Source: Candidatus Buchananbacteria bacterium CG10_big_fil_rev_8_21_14_0_10_33_19 | GTDB taxonomy: Bacteria > Patescibacteria > ABY1 > 2-01-FULL-39-33 | Direction: 5' to 3' | Length of the DNA: 64,000 nt | Assembly (NCBI GenBank): GCA_002773855.1 | Contig: PEZY01000004.1 | Span: 1 to 64,000, forward strand | Part shown: positions 58,365 through 64,000 of the stretch, one piece after another | Numbering within the stretch: the first letter of the stretch is position 1 | Layout: the number at the start of each line of letters is the position of its first letter | The notes under the pieces: model-generated | Databases searched by the model: none | The model's input: the letters and a program-made list of their open reading frames with translations, nothing else | Told to the model about the DNA's origin: nothing | Made by a program: the position numbers and the translations under genes

Positions 58365-59957
58365 ATGGCAAAACCTACTAACGAAATGGAGTGGCTGATA
58401 GATATCTATGGTCACGACTACTCAATTAAGGCGCCAAAAGACGTCGAAAAAATTAAACTTAGCCAAATGGTTTCCAAGTTGGGTTTTTTTTATGAAAAAT
58501 TTCGAAATGCTATTGATTATAACGAGGAACACTTAGTCCGCAGAAACTCTATAGAAAGATTTCTTAGACGACAATTACTATTATTATTAGAAAAAGATTC
58601 TTTAAAAATCAGTGAATCATTAATTCATGAGTTTATTCGTGCTAGATACTTACCAAATGAAACATTGCCAGAAACCTTTATTGCTGAAGTGGCTAGGCCG
58701 ATTAAAAAATATATAGAAATAATTGACTATATTAATATTAATCGTTTACCCAATGGCACAAAATTAACTGATTGGATAATTGGTGTAGCTAGCTCAGAAA
58801 TAAATGAAAAATTAACTCCTGACACTAAAGAAGTGGCAACTGTTAATTTAATGTACTCTCATCTAGTAGACAATATTACTTTTCGTAAAACGAATATCGA
58901 CGAAAAGGAGAAAAATTTACAAATATACATTGCCACCTTACGCACCCTACTAAAATCAGACCCTTCAACATCTAGATATTTCCTACTAAAGCTATACTTG
59001 CCTAATTGGAATCTAATGAATACCGAGGAAACACAAATTTTCTGTCATAATCTTTACAGTATTAAAGATAAGATTGATAAAAATCTGGCTCATCCAATTA
59101 GCTTTCAATTAGCTAGAATTATTAAATCACAGTCAGTTTTCTTCAACATCTTAAGGGAAGTAATGGAAAATAATAAAGATAATTTGAAAGAATTATTTGC
59201 TGAGCCAGAACTACTAGAATCTGCTATCGAAGAAGTAGTAGTCACTAATTACAAAAAAATAAAAGGCAAATTAATTGGTACAATTTTAAGAGTTATTTTA
59301 TATATCTTCTTTACCAAAACAATTTTAGCCTTAGCCATAGAACTACCTTATGACTATTTTATAGTTCATGAAATTAATTGGTATGCACTGGGCACTAACA
59401 TTATTTTTCATCCACTGTTGATGTTTTTCATTGCGATGACTATCAAAATTCCAGGTGTTAAAAATACCCAAATCATTATTTCAGAAATTAAAAAGATAGT
59501 TTATGGCGAAGAAAGAAAATTAGTTTTCAAGGCCAAAGGTTTAATGCGTCGAGGATCTTTTAGCTACTTAATATTCAATTTTATTTATATCATTATGTTT
59601 GCTTTTTCCTTTGGTATAATTATCAGTATTTTAAGATATTTTCATTTTAACGCCCTAAGTGGCTTACTATTTATTTTCTTCTTAACCATTGTTAGCTTCT
59701 TCGGCTTTAGACTTCGTAATTTAGCCAAGCAACTATCGGTTATACCTCGAAAAGATAATTTATTTAGCTTTATAGTTGATTTTATCTCCCTACCAATCAT
59801 CCGCGTTGGTCGGTTCTTCTCTACAAATTTTGCCAAAATTAATATTTTCTTATTCTTATTAGATTTCTTAATTGAAACGCCCTTTAAAATGCTAGTGGAG
59901 TTTTTAGAAAAAACGGTTTCCTTTATTAATGATAAACGAGAAGAAATTATTGAATAA
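58365..59957 (+). CDS. Large conserved membrane protein of unknown function
   Basis: The protein is 530 residues from MAKPTNEM (58365), preferred to an upstream ATG at 58341. The first 310 residues are soluble and helical with many charged residues; the last 220 hold about four to five hydrophobic helices (about 318-340, 355-380, 415-440 and 447-465) and end in an amphipathic helix. I do not recognise a family. It is divergent from guaB and has its own terminator. Confidence 0.65.
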   Translation: MAKPTNEMEWLIDIYGHDYSIKAPKDVEKIKLSQMVSKLGFFYEKFRNAIDYNEEHLVRRNSIERFLRRQLLLLLEKDSLKISESLIHEFIRARYLPNETLPETFIAEVARPIKKYIEIIDYININRLPNGTKLTDWIIGVASSEINEKLTPDTKEVATVNLMYSHLVDNITFRKTNIDEKEKNLQIYIATLRTLLKSDPSTSRYFLLKLYLPNWNLMNTEETQIFCHNLYSIKDKIDKNLAHPISFQLARIIKSQSVFFNILREVMENNKDNLKELFAEPELLESAIEEVVVTNYKKIKGKLIGTILRVILYIFFTKTILALAIELPYDYFIVHEINWYALGTNIIFHPLLMFFIAMTIKIPGVKNTQIIISEIKKIVYGEERKLVFKAKGLMRRGSFSYLIFNFIYIIMFAFSFGIIISILRYFHFNALSGLLFIFFLTIVSFFGFRLRNLAKQLSVIPRKDNLFSFIVDFISLPIIRVGRFFSTNFAKINIFLFLLDFLIETPFKMLVEFLEKTVSFINDKREEIIE

Positions 59958-59958
59958 C

Positions 59959-59984
59959 TAATCCCCTAGTTGACAGGGGATTTT
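59959..59984 (+). terminator. Intrinsic terminator
   Basis: AATCCCCT pairs with AGGGGATT and a T run follows; it lies directly after the membrane protein gene. Confidence 0.85.
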
Positions 59985-59996
59985 TAATATGTTATT

Positions 59997-60016
59997 ATTT
60001 AGATATATATCTAAAT
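59997..60016 (+). promoter_or_regulatory. Candidate SdpR-type operator
   Basis: ATTTAGATAT and its exact complement form a 20-base palindrome 16 bases upstream of the ArsR-type gene, with a second partial copy (ATCTAATTATAGAT) next to it. Confidence 0.6.
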
Positions 60017-60032
60017 ATCTAATTATAGATTA

Positions 60033-60305
60033 ATGCTTAATAAAACTTTCTCAGCCTTAGCTGATAATAACCGCCAAAAAATAATTGACCTCCTTAAAAA
60101 ACGAGAGATGTCTGTATCTGATATTGTCAGTCACCTAAACATCACTATGGCCACTCTATCGCACCATTTAGATATTTTAAAAAGAGCCGATTTAATCAGT
60201 GGTCGTCGTGATGGTCAGAAAATTATCTACTCTCTTAATTTTAGTGTTATTCAAGAAGTCGAGGAAAAAATAGTTAAATTCCTTAAAATAAAAAATAAAA
60301 AATAA
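60033..60305 (+). CDS. ArsR/SdpR-type autorepressor
   Basis: This 90-residue protein is a winged-helix repressor (FSALADNNRQKIIDLLKK, MATLSHHLDILKRADLI recognition helix, GRRDGQKIIYSL wing). It lacks the metal-binding cysteines of ArsR/SmtB. Its place directly before sdpI matches SdpR, which in Bacillus represses the sdpRI operon and is drawn to the membrane by toxin-bound SdpI. The palindrome at 59997-60016 should be its site. Confidence 0.85.
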   Translation: MLNKTFSALADNNRQKIIDLLKKREMSVSDIVSHLNITMATLSHHLDILKRADLISGRRDGQKIIYSLNFSVIQEVEEKIVKFLKIKNKK

Positions 60306-60310
60306 AAACC

Positions 60311-60967
60311 ATGTCACCAATAAAACCCAGTATTAAAACTGAAATAATTCCTACCATCGTAGTCATATTATCTATACTAGCTAGTTTCTACTTTTATGCC
60401 AATTTTCCAGCACAGGTAGCTACCCACTGGAACATAGATGGTCAGATAGATGATTATTCTTCTAAGCTAGTTGGCGCCTTTTTAATACCAATACTAATTT
60501 TCGGACTTTATATTATGTTTTTAGCTTTGCCATATTTAGACCCAAAAAAGGATCGCTATCAAGAATTTGCTAAAGTCTATCATATTTTCAAAGACTTAAT
60601 TATCATTTTTATGTTCTTGATTTATCTAGCTTCTGGCTTAGCTAATCTTGGCTATAACGTTGAAATCGGACTTGTCGTGCCTACTTTAGTTGGTCTTTTG
60701 TTTATTATTATGGGTAATTATATGGGTAAGATAAAATACAACTGGTTTATGGGTATTAGAACTCCATGGACATTATCATCAGAAAATGTCTGGAATAAAA
60801 CCCATCGAGTCGGTGGCTGGCTATTTATTGGTTTGGGGCTAACCATGCTAACAACTCCAATTCTACCAAAAACTATTATTACTCCTATCTTTTTTTCTGC
60901 TATAATGATTACGGTTGTAGGCAGCTTTGTTTACTCCTACATACTCTACAGAAACGAAAAAAAATAA
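60311..60967 (+). CDS. SdpI-family membrane protein
   Basis: This 218-residue protein has about six helices and the DUF1648/SdpI signature: FPAQVATHWNIDGQIDDY near the N-terminus and YNWFMGIRTPWTLSSENVWN with the conserved GIRTPWTL. In Bacillus, SdpI gives immunity to the SdpC killing factor and signals to SdpR. No sdpABC genes are seen in this window. It follows the repressor by five bases. Confidence 0.92.
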   Translation: MSPIKPSIKTEIIPTIVVILSILASFYFYANFPAQVATHWNIDGQIDDYSSKLVGAFLIPILIFGLYIMFLALPYLDPKKDRYQEFAKVYHIFKDLIIIFMFLIYLASGLANLGYNVEIGLVVPTLVGLLFIIMGNYMGKIKYNWFMGIRTPWTLSSENVWNKTHRVGGWLFIGLGLTMLTTPILPKTIITPIFFSAIMITVVGSFVYSYILYRNEKK

Positions 60968-61426
60968 ATGCTTTTTGAAAATAATTATCAAAAAAGTAAT
61001 CGTATCAAAAAAATAAAAATAACCGTCTCAACAGAAGCGGTTATTTTAGCTAATCGAATATTAAACAGTAGTGGTCATCAGTCACGACAACAACTTGGCG
61101 AACAATTATTAGATGAGCTTTGTGATGGCGCTAAAATAGATATTATTAAATTAGAAATATCCAATACTAAACAGTACCACAGAAAATCAGCTGGTAAAGT
61201 AGCTATGAAGCGCTATGGCTATTATCGCCCAGCTACTAAGTATATTTATATTCAAAACCTCACAGCTGTTCGCGGCCAAATTCTAGCGCCAAAAACATTT
61301 TTAGATACTCTACTCCACGAATGGGTCCATCACTATGATACCTATAAACTTAGACTTAAATCCATACACAGCAAAGGTTTTTATGAGCGAATTAATCATC
61401 TAAAAGAAAAATTAAAGGTAAAATAA
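60968..61426 (+). CDS. SprT-like zinc metallopeptidase
   Basis: This 152-residue protein has an HExxH motif (LLHEWVHHYD, His117-Glu118-His121) and a third His in SIHSKGFYERI (His134), the SprT-like set. The gene begins on the base after the SdpI stop, so it is translated with it. SprT/Spartan proteins cut DNA-bound or other proteins; in this operon it may cut a toxin or take part in the response to it. That link is inferred. Confidence 0.8.
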   Translation: MLFENNYQKSNRIKKIKITVSTEAVILANRILNSSGHQSRQQLGEQLLDELCDGAKIDIIKLEISNTKQYHRKSAGKVAMKRYGYYRPATKYIYIQNLTAVRGQILAPKTFLDTLLHEWVHHYDTYKLRLKSIHSKGFYERINHLKEKLKVK

Positions 61427-61427
61427 A

Positions 61428-61452
61428 AAACCATCACAAATGTGATAGTTTA
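61428..61452. terminator. Bidirectional terminator
   Basis: AAACcATCAC pairs with GTGATaGTTT; it separates the SprT-like gene from the converging zinc-ribbon gene. Confidence 0.7.
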
Positions 61453-61466
61453 AACATTTTCAACTA

Positions 61467-61718
61467 TTAAAAATAGAAAGTGCGACCAAACCAAGTTACT
61501 GGGGTTCTATGCAATATACCAGATTCCTTGGCCTCAGCTCGTATAGCTTTCAATTCCGATCCAATAGCTTGTAATTTTTCTTTTAAGTGATAAATACTGG
61601 CCATAAAAACTACTCTATCACTAACATTAACAGAATAACCACAGTTAGTGCAATTATCTTTATTATCATCCAAAAGATTAACACCACAACTACAACATTT
61701 AACTCCAGACAAAGCCAT
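61467..61718 (-). CDS. Small zinc-ribbon protein with coiled coil
   Basis: The protein is 83 residues from ATG 61718 (MALSGVK), which has GGGAGAAG upstream; an earlier ATG at 61727 is less well placed. It has an N-terminal zinc ribbon (KCCSCGVNLL...NCTNCGYS) followed by a helix likely to coil (IYHLKEKLQAIGSELKAIRAEAK). A basic aromatic tail ends it. It belongs to the SD-led, G+C-richer class. The function is unknown. Confidence 0.6.
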   Translation of the reverse strand: MALSGVKCCSCGVNLLDDNKDNCTNCGYSVNVSDRVVFMASIYHLKEKLQAIGSELKAIRAEAKESGILHRTPVTWFGRTFYF

Positions 61719-61801
61719 GATGACCACTTCTCCCTTTGTTGTTAATTAAAAAGAACGATTATAGATTAACATAAACAATCAAAATTATCAAGCCCTAAAA
61801 C

Positions 61802-61834
61802 AAAAAAACAACTATACAATGTATAGTTGTTTTT
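61802..61834 (-). terminator. Terminator after tyrS
   Basis: AAACAACTATAC pairs with GTATAGTTGTTT; the minus transcript ends in Ts, 10 bases after the tyrS stop. Confidence 0.88.
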
Positions 61835-61844
61835 ATATCTAAAA

Positions 61845-63059
61845 TTATTTACCGAAGACCTTAGCAAACTGTTTCTTACCACGTTGTAATAATAAACCCT
61901 CTTCTGGTATATGAATTTCCAATTCCTCAGACACTATTTTATCATCATCAATTTTTATCGCTCCCTCTTTTATCAAACGTCTAACTTCGCTATTGCTTTT
62001 AGCTAAGCCTGATTTTACAAACAAATCTAAAACGCCAATTTTATCATCATGATCAGTAATATTAATTTCTGGAATTTCTTGGGGCTTTTGACCTTCTTGA
62101 AACACTCTTTTAAACTCATCTTCAGCTTCATGGGCCAACTGATCATTTTTATAAATCTTGACCACCTCTCTGGCTAATTGCATTTTTAAATCACGAGGAT
62201 TAATTTTGTTTACCTGTAAAGCTAATTTTATTTCTGCCAAAGTTTCATCTGAAATATCAGTTAAAATTTCAAAAGCTGGCAAAATCATCTCATCAGACCA
62301 ACTCATAATCTTGCCATACATGTCTATTGCACTATCTAGTAAGGTAATCATATTGCCTTCAGACTTACCCATTTTTTTACCAGTTGGGTCTTCTAATAAT
62401 TTAGTGGTTAATACTAATTTTTCCTGATTCTTCATAGCTCGCATCAAAGTACGACCAGCTAACATATTAAAAGTTTGATCATTGCCACCAATTTCTAAAT
62501 CAACATTCATAGCTACACTATCATAAGCTTGCATTAAGGGATAAAAAAATTCATGCAAATAAACTGGGCGCTCGGATTTTATTCTTTCCTGAAACATTGC
62601 TCGATCCAGCATTTGTTGAGCGGTAAAATGTTGAGCAATATTAATTAGATCTTGAAAATCTAATTTAGCCAACCATTTAGAGTTAAATCTAAAATCAACT
62701 TTCTTAATATCAATTAAATTTTTAATTTGATCTTTCCAACCATTTAGATTATTTAACACGGTTTTATGATCTATTTGTGTTCTAACGCTCAATTTATCAG
62801 GATCACCAATTTGACCAGTAAAATCACCAAATAGAAAAATAACTTTATGACCCAATTTTTGAAACTCGGCTAATTTACGAATGGTAATACCATGACCGAT
62901 ATGAAGAGTGGGTGAATTTGGATCATAACCACAGTAAAGAGTTATTTCTTTACCAGACATTAATAGTTTTTTTAAATCATCTTTTTTGGGATAAATATTT
63001 TCTACCCCCCGAGATAAAACTGCTTCTATTTTATTTTCATCGGTTATAATCTTAGACAT
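61845..63059 (-). CDS. tyrS: Tyrosyl-tRNA synthetase
   Basis: This 404-residue class I synthetase has the HIGH motif (PTLHIGHGITIRK), tyrosine-binding LYCGYDPNSP, the QAYDSVAMNVDLEIGGNDQ specificity segment and the KMSKS-type motif GKKMGKSEGNM. An S4 RNA-binding domain (about 340-400, SNSEVRRLIKEGAIKID) ends it. Its stop-start with valS is one base apart, so both synthetases are one operon. Confidence 0.97.
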   Translation of the reverse strand: MSKIITDENKIEAVLSRGVENIYPKKDDLKKLLMSGKEITLYCGYDPNSPTLHIGHGITIRKLAEFQKLGHKVIFLFGDFTGQIGDPDKLSVRTQIDHKTVLNNLNGWKDQIKNLIDIKKVDFRFNSKWLAKLDFQDLINIAQHFTAQQMLDRAMFQERIKSERPVYLHEFFYPLMQAYDSVAMNVDLEIGGNDQTFNMLAGRTLMRAMKNQEKLVLTTKLLEDPTGKKMGKSEGNMITLLDSAIDMYGKIMSWSDEMILPAFEILTDISDETLAEIKLALQVNKINPRDLKMQLAREVVKIYKNDQLAHEAEDEFKRVFQEGQKPQEIPEINITDHDDKIGVLDLFVKSGLAKSNSEVRRLIKEGAIKIDDDKIVSEELEIHIPEEGLLLQRGKKQFAKVFGK

Positions 63060-63060
63060 T

Positions 63061-64000
63061 TTATTTTAGATTATTTAATTGATTCTGTAATTTAGCTAAT
63101 TTTTCTTCAGCGGTTTTTAATTTTTCTTTTTCGCCATTAACTACTACTTCTGGGGCATTAGCTGCAAATTCCTCATTGGCTAGTTTAGCCTTTAAACTAG
63201 CAATGTATTTTTCGGTTTCGATAATATCTTTATTAATTCTTTCTGTTTCAGCCACTGTATCAATTATACCAGTTAAATCCAGATAAATCTCTAAACCATC
63301 AGTAGTCACTGTACCAACATTATTGACTGGCTTTTCACCACTAGCCATGACTGTTAACGACTCGCAACGAGCTAAATTTTTGATTACTGCTGATTCATTA
63401 TTAACTAATATTTCATTCTCACCAACTATAACTGTTACCGCTACTTTTTTAGCTGGCTCTACTTTATTTTCTGATCGTAAATTTCTAATATTAACAATTA
63501 AGTCTTGAATTCTTTTAATATCAGTAATTGATTTTTCATCAATCTTAAATTCGGCTTCTGGCCACTTTTCAATCATTAATAATTTATCACTAGTAAAATT
63601 CTGCCAAAGCTCTTCGGTAATAAATGGTATAAACGGATGCCAGAGTTTTAAAATATTTTGTAAAATATATAATAATATTTCATCTTTATTTTTTTCTACT
63701 TTAGCAATCTCCAAATACCAATCCGCAAACTCATCACGAGTAAATTGTTGTAAACTTTCACCGGCCAAAGAAAAATTGTAACTCGCCATATTTTTATTAA
63801 CCCCTTCAATAGTCTGACTCAAGCGCGATAATATCCACTTATCTGCTAAAGTTTTTGCCCCTGGCAATTGATCAACTAATTTAACCTCTTCTACACTAGT
63901 TAAAACATAGCGAGAAATATTCCAAAGTTTATTTACAAAATTTCGATAACTTTCTACTTTATCATCATACAATTTAAAATCATTACCGGGTGTAACACCA
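63061..64000 (-). CDS. valS: Valyl-tRNA synthetase, C-terminal part (runs off the window)
   Basis: The frame is open to the window edge and reads GVTPGNDFK before LYDDKVESYRNFVNKLWN, so the true start lies outside; 313 residues are visible. The anticodon-binding helical domain (NKLWNISRYVL, HPFIPFITEELWQNF) and the C-terminal coiled-coil arm (about the last 65 residues, ERINKDIIETEKYIASLKAK) match ValRS. The catalytic half and zinc region are not in the window. Confidence 0.93.
   Translation of the reverse strand, partial: GVTPGNDFKLYDDKVESYRNFVNKLWNISRYVLTSVEEVKLVDQLPGAKTLADKWILSRLSQTIEGVNKNMASYNFSLAGESLQQFTRDEFADWYLEIAKVEKNKDEILLYILQNILKLWHPFIPFITEELWQNFTSDKLLMIEKWPEAEFKIDEKSITDIKRIQDLIVNIRNLRSENKVEPAKKVAVTVIVGENEILVNNESAVIKNLARCESLTVMASGEKPVNNVGTVTTDGLEIYLDLTGIIDTVAETERINKDIIETEKYIASLKAKLANEEFAANAPEVVVNGEKEKLKTAEEKLAKLQNQLNNLK

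Noticed and set aside
63005..63010. C6 tract near the tyrS start as a further contingency locus
   Set aside because: It lies in well-conserved coding sequence (SRGVENIYP), the frame is intact, and a run of six is not rare enough on its own.
1..64000. CRISPR array, prophage or UGA-as-glycine recoding
   Set aside because: No regularly spaced direct repeats, no phage structural or integrase genes, and TGA ends several complete genes.

Overview
The window is about 64 kb of AT-rich bacterial DNA that uses the standard code (TGA acts as a stop throughout). It looks like a Patescibacteria/CPR genome, perhaps of the ABY1 type, though that placement is inferred. The reasons are the T4SS_pilin-like small protein, a Tic20/DUF4870-like protein, lipoproteins with the CTxEAKxCxDG cysteine module, surface proteins with the repeated YWLSADNKRYLF-type domain, many short LysM/M23 proteins and few biosynthetic genes.

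Layout. 1-9400: DNA repair (pyrimidine-dimer glycosylase, O6-alkylguanine transferase), a secreted FN3 surface protein with a G9 tract in its promoter, pirin, cell-wall lipoproteins, a TipA-type MerR regulator and a TrpF-like TIM barrel. 9541-12527: a G+C-richer four-gene membrane/zinc-ribbon operon of unknown function behind a consensus promoter. 12801-17629: pilin, lgt, pyruvate kinase, peroxiredoxin and rubredoxin. 17747-24700: an oleate-hydratase-like flavoprotein and a copper/thiol cluster (CopA, an HMA-TauE/DsbD-cupredoxin fusion, a DsbA-like protein and two small membrane proteins). 24814-27483: groESL under a perfect CIRCE element, and a ClpP-like protease. 27566-30813: an O-antigen-ligase/radical-SAM fusion and a nucleotidyltransferase-like protein. 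30977-36701: LysM-M23 endopeptidase, comM, lspA, dksA and, upstream of dksA, a strongly promoted structured RNA of unknown family. 36717-42280: pnp, rpsO, an SD-led three-gene operon, a nitroreductase and the YvcK/CofD-like protein. 42329-45742: tRNA-Arg and tRNA-His followed by a small accessory island (Nudix, methyltransferase, kinase-like protein, sulfotransferase). 45914-48339: peptidoglycan amidase, an unknown protein and an MFS pump. 48376-55269: a complete F-type ATP synthase operon whose c subunit carries a two-carboxylate motif. 55337-58226: LDH, phosphoribosyltransferase and IMPDH. 58365-61426: a large membrane protein and an SdpR-SdpI-SprT-like operon. 61467-64000: a zinc-ribbon protein, tyrS and the 3' part of valS.

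Taken together, the genes suggest a fermentative, peroxide- and copper-coping cell (pyruvate kinase to LDH, peroxiredoxin/rubredoxin, CopA) with an ion-driven or ion-pumping ATPase, purine salvage and a heavily modified surface. The most unusual signals are regulatory. They are the G9 tract that sets the -35/-10 spacing of a surface-protein promoter, a C6 tract that truncates a kinase-like protein whose coding continues in another frame, the structured RNA before dksA, and a scattered class of genes with near-consensus promoters, strong Shine-Dalgarno sites and TTG starts that contrasts with the mostly SD-poor housekeeping genes.
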